From positions 62,001 to 126,000 of the forward strand of contig NZ_QORW01000004.1 of NCBI RefSeq assembly GCF_003574735.1: 64,000 bases of DNA, read 5' to 3'. The notes beneath the pieces were generated by a model. It searched no databases, was not told the origin of the DNA, and worked only from the letters and a program-made list of their open reading frames with translations. Position numbers and translations under genes: made by a program. Each line of letters opens with the position of its first letter. The stretch's first letter is position 1. Shown here one piece after another: positions 1-7,810 of the stretch. The stretch is from Dongia deserti. Lineage in GTDB: Bacteria > Pseudomonadota > Alphaproteobacteria > Dongiales > Dongiaceae.

Positions 1-289
1 GGCCGGCGGCTCCACGACCTGGGAGCGCTTCTGCCTCGGCCTGCCGTCGCTCGTGATCGCGGTCGCAGAGAATCAGGTTCCGACGTCGCAATATTTGAGC
101 AAACTCGGTGCCATCGACTACATTGGCCGCGGATCGGATCTGACCGCCAATGATATCCGAGCCGCTCTGTCGAGATTTCTGTCGGACCACGAGGGGCGTT
201 CGAAGATGGCTGAGTTGGGCATGCCGCTGGTAGATGGGCAAGGCGCCGAACGTGTCAATAAGTGCCTGCTTGAGTTTGCGAGCGCATGA
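1..289 (+). CDS. pseG: PseG C-terminus (partial): UDP-2,4-diacetamido-trideoxy-altrose hydrolase
   Basis: The gene runs in from the left edge (reading frame begins at base 2); about 95 C-terminal residues are visible. They start AGGSTTWERFCLGLPS, followed by VIAVAENQ, which is the GT-B nucleotide-binding C-domain pattern of PseG (gly-rich loop, WE, P-S-hydrophobic). PseG removes UDP from the altrose intermediate in CMP-pseudaminic acid synthesis in the cytoplasm. The next two genes are the following steps of the same pathway (pseH, pseI), which supports the assignment strongly although the N-terminal half is missing from the window. The stop is 7 bases before the pseH start, so the genes are one operon. 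Confidence 0.85.
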   Translation, partial: AGGSTTWERFCLGLPSLVIAVAENQVPTSQYLSKLGAIDYIGRGSDLTANDIRAALSRFLSDHEGRSKMAELGMPLVDGQGAERVNKCLLEFASA

Positions 290-296
290 GGTCGAT

Positions 297-863
297 ATGA
301 GCGTAGCACTTCGTCCAATTGCCCCCGCTGACAAAGATCAGATCCTGCGTTGGCGGAACGCACCGCATGTTGCGGAGTACATGTATACCAACCACGAGAT
401 CAGCCAGGATGAGCATGACAAGTGGTTTGCGCGCGCCCTCGTCCGCGAAGACGCGCGCTACTGGATCATTGAGCTGGATGGCAAGGGCATCGGGCTCGCC
501 AGCGTCTATGCCATCGATGCGCACAATCAGCGCTGCTCGTGGGCGTTCTATCTGGGTGACCAGGATGCCATGGGCCGCGGCGTGGGCGCATTCGTGGAAT
601 ACTGGGTGCTGCGCTACGTATTCGAGGTTCTGCAGCTCAACAAGCTGTGCTGCGAGGTCATCGAGACCAACCTGAAGATCTGGCAGATGCATCTCCGCTT
701 CGGCTTCGTGCGCGAGGGCCTGCTGCGCAGCCACATACGCCGCGGCGATCAATTCGTGGATGTCGTGGTTCTGTCCATCCTGCGGACCGAATGGGACGTC
801 CAGAAGCCGCTGATCGAGGCCAAGCTCAGTCGCCGCTGGCCCTTGCCGGAAACACTTGCCTGA
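297..863 (+). CDS. pseH: PseH: UDP-4-amino-4,6-dideoxy-N-acetyl-altrosamine N-acetyltransferase
   Basis: A 188-residue GNAT-fold acetyltransferase beginning MSVALRPIAPADKDQILRW. The features RNAPHVAEYMYT, the central WAFYLGDQDAMGRGVG acetyl-CoA loop and EVIETNLKIWQMHLRFGFV are typical of PseH. It acetylates the 4-amino group of the altrosamine precursor of pseudaminic acid. I chose the ATG at 297 rather than an in-frame ATG at 234, because the latter lies inside pseG and adds residues that do not fit the fold. Position between pseG and pseI fits the pathway. The product is probably used to glycosylate flagellin or a surface polysaccharide, but no acceptor gene is in the window. Confidence 0.88.
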   Translation: MSVALRPIAPADKDQILRWRNAPHVAEYMYTNHEISQDEHDKWFARALVREDARYWIIELDGKGIGLASVYAIDAHNQRCSWAFYLGDQDAMGRGVGAFVEYWVLRYVFEVLQLNKLCCEVIETNLKIWQMHLRFGFVREGLLRSHIRRGDQFVDVVVLSILRTEWDVQKPLIEAKLSRRWPLPETLA

Positions 864-873
864 GGAAGTCCGC

Positions 874-1926
874 ATGCTTCGTGACTTGAAAATCGGATCC
901 TTCGTGCTCGGGGCCGGCCGGCCGCCCCTCGTCATCGCGGAGATGTCGGGCAACCATAACGGCTCGCTCGACCGTGCGCTCGAGATCGTCGAGATGGCGG
1001 CAAAGGCCGGTGCGCACGCACTGAAGCTGCAGACCTACACCGCCGACACCATGACCATCGACCTCTCAGAGCGGGAGTTCTTCATTTCCGACCCCAACAG
1101 CCTGTGGAACGGCACATCGCTCTACAAGCTCTATGAGCAGGCCCACACGCCATGGGCATGGCATAGGCCGATCTTCGAACGTTGCCGGCAAATCGGCATG
1201 ATCGGATTCAGCACACCGTTCGATGCGACCGCAGTCGACTTCCTCGAAGACCTCGGCGTGCCCTGCTACAAGATCGCCTCATTCGAGAACATCGACATCC
1301 CGCTGGTCCGCAAGGTCGCCTCGACCGGCAAGCCCATGATCATTTCGACGGGCCTTGCTTCGGTGGCCGAGCTCGGCGCGACGGTGCAGGCGGCACGCGA
1401 AGCCGGTGCCCAGGATCTCGTCCTGCTCAAGTGCACCAGCGCCTATCCGGCGAGCCCGGAGAACTCCAACCTCAACACGATCCCGCATATGCGCGAGCTG
1501 TTCGGCTGCCATGTGGGCCTCTCCGATCACACCATGGGGATCGGGGCAGCCGTAGCCAGCGCAGCGCTGGGCGCTGTGGCGATCGAGAAGCACGTGACGC
1601 TGCGACGCGCCGATGGCGGCGTCGATTCGGCCTTCTCGCTGGAGCCGGAAGAGCTGGCCGCACTGGTCGTGGAGACCAAGCGCGCGGTCGAGGCGATGGG
1701 CGGCGTTTCGTACGGCCCGACCGAGGTGGAGCGCAAGTCACTGGTCTACCGCCGCTCGCTCTACATCGTTGCCGACCTCAAGGCTGGTGACGTGCTGACC
1801 AAGGACAATGTGCGCGCCATCCGCCCCGGTCTTGGCCTGCCGCCCGGCGACCTGGACCGCGTGCTCGGCCGCCGCATCAACCGCGACGCCCCGCGCGGCA
1901 CGCCGCTGTCGTGGGATCTACTTTAG
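874..1926 (+). CDS. pseI: PseI: pseudaminic acid synthase
   Basis: A 350-residue NeuB-family enzyme that condenses the 6-deoxy-altrose derivative with phosphoenolpyruvate to give pseudaminic acid. The N-terminal TIM barrel shows VIAEMSGNHNGSLDRALE, LKLQTYTADTMTID and FSTPFDATAVDFLE, and the GLSDHTMGIGAAVASAALGA and EKHVTLRR segments follow. The C-terminal SAF (antifreeze-like) domain begins near residue 285 (RRSLYIVADLKAGDVLT) and contains VRAIRPGLGLPP. I chose ATG 874, which has GAGGAAG just upstream; the ORF could formally open at 856. It is the last gene of the pse operon in view. No terminator is obvious after the stop. Confidence 0.95.
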   Translation: MLRDLKIGSFVLGAGRPPLVIAEMSGNHNGSLDRALEIVEMAAKAGAHALKLQTYTADTMTIDLSEREFFISDPNSLWNGTSLYKLYEQAHTPWAWHRPIFERCRQIGMIGFSTPFDATAVDFLEDLGVPCYKIASFENIDIPLVRKVASTGKPMIISTGLASVAELGATVQAAREAGAQDLVLLKCTSAYPASPENSNLNTIPHMRELFGCHVGLSDHTMGIGAAVASAALGAVAIEKHVTLRRADGGVDSAFSLEPEELAALVVETKRAVEAMGGVSYGPTEVERKSLVYRRSLYIVADLKAGDVLTKDNVRAIRPGLGLPPGDLDRVLGRRINRDAPRGTPLSWDLL

Positions 1927-2243
1927 ACCACGGCCTCTGCGAAGCAGAGATTTGCCTCACAGCTCTCGATACTGCAAAGCGTCTACGGACGGGTGCGAAT
2001 GTGCTACGTCCATCGCTTGCAGAAGCAATGGCTGCCCGACCACAATGCTGGGAGATCATCGCAGACCTCGCAACACATCCCCCGGGGAGCTGGTGACTTC
2101 CGTGGCGTTCCCGAAGGGCAAGAAGCGAGATCCTTCGAGGAAGTATTTGAGATCCGGCTCTGGCCATCAATCGCCCCAAAGAGCCTCTGGTAAAGCTCCA
2201 ACTGCGACTGACCGATTCTCACCCATTCGCAACATCCTCTGCT
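1927..2243. other. intergenic stretch without a convincing gene
   Basis: These 317 bases separate pseI from a minus-strand lipoprotein gene. Short ORFs exist in several frames but none has a good ribosome binding site or a recognisable protein pattern. I see no clear hairpin followed by a T run, tRNA or long repeat. It probably holds the 3' end of the pse transcript. Confidence 0.5.
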
Positions 2244-2429
2244 CTAGTCGATTTCTCCCGCCTCTTCGCCGATCTCCTCACCGGCCTCTTCGCCGACCTC
2301 TGCACCGGCCTCGCCTACGTTCTCCACGTCTTCACCTGCTCCCTCGATCGTGTTGCAGGCCGTCAGAGGCACGGCGAGGAAGACCAAACCAGCTAACAGG
2401 AGGCTGCGGTTAATGAATGGGTCATGCAT
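2244..2429 (-). CDS. entericidin-like small lipoprotein
   Basis: A 61-residue protein: short N-terminus MHDPFINRS, hydrophobic segment LLLAGLVFLAVPL, lipobox LTAC, then NTIEGAGEDVENVGEAG followed by acidic GAEVGEEAGEE-type repeats. The C-NT-x-x-GxGxD pattern after the lipidated Cys is the mark of the entericidin A/B family, small outer-membrane lipoproteins linked to stress and membrane integrity in other bacteria. The Glu/Gly-rich tail is longer and more repetitive than in typical members. Start ATG at 2429 is chosen over an upstream ATG because the signal peptide then has the normal length and GGAG lies upstream. It is monocistronic. Confidence 0.75.
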   Translation of the reverse strand: MHDPFINRSLLLAGLVFLAVPLTACNTIEGAGEDVENVGEAGAEVGEEAGEEIGEEAGEID

Positions 2430-2548
2430 AGCTTTTGCTCCATCTTCAGGAGGCTCGATAGCGGAACATCGGAGGTGCTCCGAACGTTCCACCTGGTACG
2501 CGCTACGGCTCTGACCGTCCGCTGTTCGCGATTCCTGGAGAGGTAGCC

Positions 2549-2944
2549 ATGACGGACCGAACCACGATCACCGGTATCAGTGGCGTTCGCCCAAAGCGCC
2601 ACCAAGATGTTGTCCACATTGACTTCTCGGCAAAGCAGCGCCCGCTGCATCTCGCCCTCCACCGCGGCATCCTCGGGGCTCTGATTACTTCGCTGCTGCA
2701 GGCAGCGCGGGCGTTTCCCAGTGATTCAGATGAGTTCCTGAGCCAACCGCTGCAACTGACGGGCGTAGGCGTGGTTTCCTTCGAGGATGGCAGCTTCGGT
2801 CTCGAGCTGCTGCTGGATGAAGGGCTCCATCTCTTCGTCGCCATTCCGTCGGAAAGCATTGCGTCCCTTCGGGATTCGGTGAATGTTGTCGACGCGCTGG
2901 GTACAGCCATGACCGAAGATCTATCAGGCATGACCCAGCATTGA
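2549..2944 (+). CDS. hypothetical protein, 131 aa
   Basis: The ORF has a good ribosome binding site (TGGAGAGG, 8 bases before ATG) and amino-acid composition typical of a soluble globular protein. It opens MTDRTTITGISGVRPKRHQ and contains alternating hydrophobic stretches (LTGVGVVSFEDGSFGLELLLDEGLHLFVAIP) suggesting a small alpha/beta or beta-rich fold. No signal peptide or membrane segment is present. I do not recognise a family. It lies in a run of small plus-strand genes with the LigD-like fragment and exonuclease III, but nothing links it functionally to DNA repair. Confidence 0.55.
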   Translation: MTDRTTITGISGVRPKRHQDVVHIDFSAKQRPLHLALHRGILGALITSLLQAARAFPSDSDEFLSQPLQLTGVGVVSFEDGSFGLELLLDEGLHLFVAIPSESIASLRDSVNVVDALGTAMTEDLSGMTQH

Positions 2945-2969
2945 TCGAGGTCACCTGCCCGACACGGTT

Positions 2970-3380
2970 ATGCGCAAGCCATCGCGTGGACGAAATGAGC
3001 GGAGCGAGCAAGGCATCCGGCACGCTTTTGTAGGCGGCTGGTCGCAGCGGCGCGGCGACTTCGTCAGCCTGCTCCTCGGCGTACGGGAAGGACGACGCCG
3101 GAAGCTCACCTACATCGGCGAAGTGAAAACCAACCCCGATGGCCTCACGATGAATTTTCTGGAGCCCCGCTTGCGCGAAAGCGAGGTCGAGACCAGCCTT
3201 TTTGTGGACGAGCCACCGACGCATCGCGACCATACGCACCATTGGATCACGCCAGAGGTCGTGGCGGAGATCGAATTTGACTCCTGGAACCGCGATCGGA
3301 CGATCAAGAACGCATCCTTGCGCGCGGTGGCAGAACGACCGGCGTTCCGCCGTGCGAACTGGATCGTGCCGCCAGCCTAG
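2970..3380 (+). CDS. stand-alone OB-fold domain resembling the C-terminus of LigD-type ATP-dependent DNA ligase
   Basis: Of 136 residues, positions about 18-125 look like the OB-fold domain that closes the ligase module of LigD: AFVGGWSQRRGDFVSLLLG, LTYIGEVKTN, then THHWITPEVVAEIEFDSW and RTIKNASLRAVAE. In LigD these parallel the vIGGy, YvGkVGTG and HWVrPeLVaEVeF motifs. The nucleotidyltransferase domain with the KxDG lysine that should precede it is absent, and the first 17 residues do not resemble ligase. It is therefore either a truncated remnant kept open by chance or an OB-fold protein acting alone. Exonuclease III follows 9 bases downstream, making a DNA-repair pair plausible. Ligase activity is not expected. 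Confidence 0.6.
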   Translation: MRKPSRGRNERSEQGIRHAFVGGWSQRRGDFVSLLLGVREGRRRKLTYIGEVKTNPDGLTMNFLEPRLRESEVETSLFVDEPPTHRDHTHHWITPEVVAEIEFDSWNRDRTIKNASLRAVAERPAFRRANWIVPPA

Positions 3381-3389
3381 ACGCTGTCC

Positions 3390-4160
3390 TTGAAAATCGC
3401 CAGCTTCAACATCAATAACATCCAGCGGCGGCTTCCCGTCCTGCTCGCTTGGCTGAAGAAAGCAAAGCCGGATGTCGTGTGTCTTCAAGAGCTGAAGACG
3501 CTGCACGGTTCCTTCCCCACAGATGCGATCAGACACGCCGGATACCTGTCGGTGCATCGGGGAGAGAAGGCCTGGAACGGCGTCGCGATCCTGGCGCACA
3601 AGAGCCAGCCGGTCCTCACCCGCCTGGCCCTGCCGGGAGATCCGGGCGATCGGCAGAGCCGCTATATCGAGGCCGCCGTCAACGGCATCCTCATTGCCTC
3701 GATCTACCTGCCCAACGGCAACCCACAGCCAGGTCCCAAGTTCGACTACAAGCTGGCCTGGTTCGAGCGGCTGATCAATCACGCCGCCTCGCTCAAGCGC
3801 AGCAAGCAGCCGATCATTCTGGCCGGTGACTACAATGTCGTCCCCACCGACCTCGATATCTATCCGAGCAAGTCATGGGACAATGACGCACTGCTGCAGC
3901 CGGAAAGCCGTGCGGCCTTCAAACGCCTGCTCAAGCAAGGCTGGACCGATTCCGTGCGCGCCCTTCATCCCGGCGAGCGCATCTACACTTTCTGGGATTA
4001 CAAACGCGATCGGTGGCGGCGGAACGCCGGGCTGCGCATCGATCACATCCTGCTCAGCCCCAGCATTGCCGGCCGGCTGAAGGCCGCAGGCGTGGACAAG
4101 GACGTCAGAGGCTGGGAAGGCGCCAGTGACCATGCACCGGTCTGGACCGTTCTCGAATGA
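3390..4160 (+). CDS. xthA: exodeoxyribonuclease III (ExoIII/AP endonuclease family)
   Basis: A 256-residue endonuclease/exonuclease/phosphatase-fold enzyme. Visible metal and catalytic motifs are FNINNI near the start, CLQELKT (metal-binding Glu), GDYNVVP (Asp/Asn pair), DHILLS and the closing GASDHAPV (Asp-His pair). The length matches ExoIII. It cuts DNA at abasic sites and removes 3' blocking groups in base excision repair. The start is a TTG at 3390, giving the canonical MKIASFNIN N-terminus; no ATG is close. Coupled with the OB-fold ligase remnant just upstream. Confidence 0.9.
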   Translation: MKIASFNINNIQRRLPVLLAWLKKAKPDVVCLQELKTLHGSFPTDAIRHAGYLSVHRGEKAWNGVAILAHKSQPVLTRLALPGDPGDRQSRYIEAAVNGILIASIYLPNGNPQPGPKFDYKLAWFERLINHAASLKRSKQPIILAGDYNVVPTDLDIYPSKSWDNDALLQPESRAAFKRLLKQGWTDSVRALHPGERIYTFWDYKRDRWRRNAGLRIDHILLSPSIAGRLKAAGVDKDVRGWEGASDHAPVWTVLE

Positions 4161-4165
4161 CGGGA

Positions 4166-4483
4166 TCACTGCCGATTGTGCGGGGCCGCCGCAAGGCCTC
4201 TCAGCGGCATGGGCGCGCCGTTCTTGGCCGGGGCAGGCTCCGGCTTAGAAGCACTGGCAACTGCGCGCTCCGGCGCCAAGTCGACAACCGTGGCAGCAAG
4301 GCCAACGGTCGCCATGGCGGCGATCATGCAGCCGAGCAGCACCTCACGCGGAACGCGGAGAACGATGAAGGCGCTGAGCACGATACCCCAGCAGATCAAG
4401 GCGGTACGGACATTTCCATCCACATCGCGCAAGAACGCACTCAGCAAATCCGCATCAACGAGCGATGGGCTGATTGCAACCAT
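4166..4483 (-). CDS. hypothetical small membrane protein, 105 aa
   Basis: The ORF reads a soluble N-terminus (MVAISPSLVDADLLSAFLRD), two closely spaced hydrophobic segments (TALICWGIVLSAFIVL and VLLGCMIAAMATVGLAATVV) and a Pro/Ala-rich tail. This suggests two membrane helices with a short arginine-containing loop. A longer reading to 4528 is open, but the ATG at 4483 has GGAAGG at a reasonable distance. An opposite-strand ORF overlaps here, but it lacks hydrophobic or domain structure. I recognise no family; the gene ends 5 bases from the xthA stop (convergent). Confidence 0.45.
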   Translation of the reverse strand: MVAISPSLVDADLLSAFLRDVDGNVRTALICWGIVLSAFIVLRVPREVLLGCMIAAMATVGLAATVVDLAPERAVASASKPEPAPAKNGAPMPLRGLAAAPHNRQ

Positions 4484-4880
4484 GCGATCGTAGCCTTCCG
4501 GCCTGTGCGTGAGGGCGTAAGAAAACAATTAGCCCGCGGTGGCGTTGCAATGAGGCGGATGCACGAGCGTAGAGGGGCCGAGCAACGCCAGTGCGCCATT
4601 TTTGTAGCCGGTTATCACGTCATTGATGCGACGCTGCGCGCCCGCAGCTTCCCGACCGGCAATGCGCTGGGCGTAACCAATACCGCCTTGTCTTTCTGAC
4701 GCCAGCTGAGGGATTAGGAAAATTGTTCCTCGCGAACGCCATTTCTCCCAAATGCGGCGCGGAAATTGCGATTACACTAGGACGGCCCTAGACTTCCACG
4801 CGTGCATGGGACGGGGCCGCGTTCCGAAACGGGGGTTACAAAGCTATGCTGTATACAAACCGCGCGCCGCGAGGCGTCGC
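4484..4880. other. intergenic/promoter region ahead of the tct transporter gene
   Basis: About 400 bases without a convincing gene. An ORF in frame with the transporter is open back to 4752, but those 43 residues are polar and basic and unlike a membrane protein N-terminus, so I treat them as untranslated. The part from about 4700 to 4800 is less GC-rich and probably carries the promoters. I saw no riboswitch-like structure. Confidence 0.4.
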
Positions 4881-6788
4881 GTGAGTTTACCCGATATTCT
4901 CTCATCCGCCGTCACGGTCTTCATCGACCCCGCCTTGTTCGGCGCGATGCTCATCGGCATGACCATAGGCATGGTGTTCGGCGCCGCGCCGGGGCTCGGT
5001 GCCAAGATGGGCATCCTGCTGCTGATGCCCATGCTGTTCAGCATGGAGCCGGCCATCGGCCTTGTCCTCATCCTGTCGATGCACGCGGTCATCCACACCG
5101 GCGGATCCATCCCCAGCATCCTGTTCGGCGTGCCCGGCGGCGCCGCCGAGGCGGCGACCGTGCTGGACGGATTCCCCCTTGCGAAGAGCGGTAGGGCCGC
5201 GGAAGCGCTCGGCGCAAGCATGGCCGCGTCGGGCATCGGTGGGATCGGCGGCGCTATCGCCTATTTCCTGCTGCTTCCGGTCTTCACCGCCATCGGCCGA
5301 CAGTTAGGCGCGCCCGAATATCTGCTGCTGGCCTTGATCGGACTCTCCGCCGTTTCAACGCTCAGCCACGGCTCGCCGTTCAAGGGGCTGGCGATGGCGG
5401 CGTTGGGCCTGCTCGCCGGCACGATGGGGATGGATCATGCGACCGGCACGCCGCGCTTCGTGTTCGGGCAGCTCGCCCTATGGGACGGGCTCGATATCCT
5501 GATCCTGGTCGCCGGCCTGTTCGCCATTCCGGAACTGCTCGATCTGGCACGTCACAAGACCTCGCGCCTGAATGCGCGCGACGCTGCCACCGGCTGCACC
5601 TATGGCGGGCTGTTCCGCGGCATGGCGGAGACTTGGCGCCACCGGTGGCTCACCCTGCGCACCACGTTCATCGGCATCGTGATCGGCATGACGCCCGGCC
5701 TCGGCGCGGAGATCGCGAGCTGGCTGGGCTATGGACATGCCGTGCAATTCGCCAAGGACAAATCGCGTTTCGGCCACGGCGCGATTGAAGGCGTGATCGC
5801 GCCGGAGACCGCGAACAACTCGAAGGAAGGCGGCGCCTTCCTGCCGACGGTTGCGTTCGGCCTGCCCAGCACGGCGACCATGGCCCTGATCATGGCCGCG
5901 TTCGCCATCCTGGGCATCCCGATGGGTCCGATGTTGACGGACAACCATCCCGACCTGGTGGTGCTGATCGGCTGGACCATCCTGTGGTCGAACCTGATCG
6001 CCGTGCTGTTTTTCATTGCTGTCCTGCCCGTGGTGGGCCGGCTCGCCTATCTGCGGATCGACATCCTCGCACCCATCATCATGGCAGTGGTGATAACCGG
6101 CACGCTGATCGAGCAGACCGGCTGGTGGCCGATCGGGACCTTGTTCGCGATCTCGCTCCTGGGCTGCGCGCTCGCCACTCTGGATTGGCCGCGCGCGCCC
6201 TTTCTGCTGGGCTTCATCATGGGGCAGCTCGCGGAGATCAACCTGGTCAAGACCATCACACTCTACGATTGGGGCGCGCTCGCACGCTGGCCAAGCCTGG
6301 TGCTGATCGCCGCTCTGGCCGTCATTCTGCTCGCGGCATTCAAGTGGCGATCCTCGGCCGCCCGTGGCAACCTTTCGACCGGCGAGGGCGTATTGGCGGG
6401 CATTCTCTGCCTGGTGTTCGCCGCGGCGGCCGCGATCTCCCTCGGCTACCCGCTCGAGGCGCGCGCCATGCCATTGCTTGCCGGAGTCGCCGGCGCGCTC
6501 CTCACTGCCACACTGGTTCTGAAGTGCGTGACTGCCGCGATCAAGACCAAGGCCGATCGTGGAGTGCGCCCAGTGCCATGGCGGGCCATATCGATCCTCG
6601 CGCTCTATATGGGACTGATCCCGTTCGGGGGCATGCTGGCCGCGGGCGGCCTTTACGCCGGCCTGCATGCGTATGTCGAGCAGCGCTCGACACCGGTACG
6701 AGCGATCCTGGTGGGCGGCACAGTCGCAGTCGTGCTGTGGCTGCTATTCGGTCTTTGGCTGCGGCTTCCGTTGTTCGACCGGCTGTGA
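4881..6788 (+). CDS. tctA: tripartite tricarboxylate transporter permease, TctA fused to a TctB-like domain
   Basis: A 635-residue inner-membrane protein. Residues 1-500 match TctA: SLPDILSSAVTVF, GMVFGAAPGLGAKMG, HTGGSIPSILFGVPGG and GVIAPETANNSKEGGAF, with about 12 membrane segments. From about residue 500 there is an extra module with four hydrophobic segments (starting GVLAGILCLVFAAAAAISLG, then YPLEARAMPLLAGVAGA) that resembles TctB, the small subunit normally encoded separately. TctABC systems import carboxylates such as citrate using a periplasmic TctC. GTG at 4881 is preferred because GAGG lies 6 bases upstream and the protein then starts as in the family. The 3' end overlaps the convergent minus-strand gene by 45 bases. 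The matching TctC is at 8944. Confidence 0.85.
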   Translation: MSLPDILSSAVTVFIDPALFGAMLIGMTIGMVFGAAPGLGAKMGILLLMPMLFSMEPAIGLVLILSMHAVIHTGGSIPSILFGVPGGAAEAATVLDGFPLAKSGRAAEALGASMAASGIGGIGGAIAYFLLLPVFTAIGRQLGAPEYLLLALIGLSAVSTLSHGSPFKGLAMAALGLLAGTMGMDHATGTPRFVFGQLALWDGLDILILVAGLFAIPELLDLARHKTSRLNARDAATGCTYGGLFRGMAETWRHRWLTLRTTFIGIVIGMTPGLGAEIASWLGYGHAVQFAKDKSRFGHGAIEGVIAPETANNSKEGGAFLPTVAFGLPSTATMALIMAAFAILGIPMGPMLTDNHPDLVVLIGWTILWSNLIAVLFFIAVLPVVGRLAYLRIDILAPIIMAVVITGTLIEQTGWWPIGTLFAISLLGCALATLDWPRAPFLLGFIMGQLAEINLVKTITLYDWGALARWPSLVLIAALAVILLAAFKWRSSAARGNLSTGEGVLAGILCLVFAAAAAISLGYPLEARAMPLLAGVAGALLTATLVLKCVTAAIKTKADRGVRPVPWRAISILALYMGLIPFGGMLAAGGLYAGLHAYVEQRSTPVRAILVGGTVAVVLWLLFGLWLRLPLFDRL

Positions 6789-7802
6789 TGACAGTTCCGC
6801 GGCCTGCCAGCGGCACCATGTGACCATGTCCTTGAGCCGCCGCGTCCACGGCCGGTTGCGCAAGCGATGAAGTTTCGGCTTCGGCGTGCGGAAGCGGACT
6901 AGGCCGTGCTCGTGCTCACCCGCGTTCATGGCGTCGAAGCCGGCGACGACTCCCTCGATCACGATCCTGCGCCGGATCATGGTGCGGTCCTGGGTGATCC
7001 GCGCGCGCGGGAAGCTGGGATTGGTGTTGATCTCGAACACCTCCATCCGGCCGTCGACCAGCCCGTAGTCCATGCGCCCGAAATCGATCTGGGCCAGCCG
7101 GAAGATCTCGCGGACTCTATCCGCGTGCGGATTGCTCGTGACGTACCCCTCCTCTTCCTCCGAAAGCTCGGCCGCCGCGTCGGCCATGTCGCGCTTCACG
7201 ACCCAGGACTCGGAGATCATCAGGTGTTGCGGCACGACAAGGCCGCGCAGGCAGAAGGCGCCGTATTTCCGGTGCATGCCATCCGGCCCGGTGGCCCGGA
7301 CATATTGCACGGCCACCCGGCCCGTGAGGCCCTTGCCGGAGGCCAGCAGGGAAGCAACCGCGGCGCGGTATTCCGCCTCGTTGTGCAGCAAGGGACTCTC
7401 CGCGCCCAGCGCGTCCTGCTCGCGGCGGATGAAGACCGGGTAGGCCGTCGGCATGCGGCCCTCGTCCAGGCGCCAGACATTGAAGCTGTTGATGCCGGCT
7501 TCATACAGGCGGCGCAGCAGCCCATAGCGGTTGAGCACGCGATTGGGCGGGTTGGAAATCAGCACTCCGGGCGCGGCGCGCACGACACTCTTCACGATTT
7601 CGCTCGCGGCATCGATCTCGTAACCGCTCAGCCGGTCGATGTCAGTGAAGACATAGTTGCCGATCGGCGCGCGTTTCAGTGCGAACAGCGTCTCGTACGA
7701 CAGGCGCTGCATGGCGGGGCGCGGCAGCCACGAATTCTTGAACGACCCGAGCAGCCGGTCGATCGTATAGGCGTGCTGCTCGCGTGTGACGTAGTAGAGC
7801 AT
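6744..7802 (-). CDS. ATP-grasp-like protein of unknown function
   Basis: A 352-residue soluble protein starting MLYYVTREQHAYTIDRLLG. The C-terminal half has the ATP-grasp metal-binding pattern: IDFGRMDYGLVDGRM followed by EVFEINTNPSFP (acidic residue then E-x-N-x-N-P). Upstream GRVAVQYVRA and KRDMADAAAELSEEEEGYV fit the nucleotide-binding lobes. ATP-grasp enzymes join a carboxylate to an amine or thiol through an acyl-phosphate. The substrate cannot be named. It lies 8 bases after the methyltransferase gene and is co-transcribed with it; the two sit between the two halves of the tct transporter. A longer N-terminal reading overlaps the methyltransferase and is rejected. Confidence 0.65.
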   Translation of the reverse strand: MLYYVTREQHAYTIDRLLGSFKNSWLPRPAMQRLSYETLFALKRAPIGNYVFTDIDRLSGYEIDAASEIVKSVVRAAPGVLISNPPNRVLNRYGLLRRLYEAGINSFNVWRLDEGRMPTAYPVFIRREQDALGAESPLLHNEAEYRAAVASLLASGKGLTGRVAVQYVRATGPDGMHRKYGAFCLRGLVVPQHLMISESWVVKRDMADAAAELSEEEEGYVTSNPHADRVREIFRLAQIDFGRMDYGLVDGRMEVFEINTNPSFPRARITQDRTMIRRRIVIEGVVAGFDAMNAGEHEHGLVRFRTPKPKLHRLRNRPWTRRLKDMVTWCRWQAAELSSQPVEQRKPQPKTE

Positions 7803-7810
7803 TGGCGCTG

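Noticed and set aside
4157-4699. 180-codon plus-strand ORF after xthA
   Set aside because: Polar, Arg-rich product without structure; overlaps the more convincing small membrane protein on the other strand.
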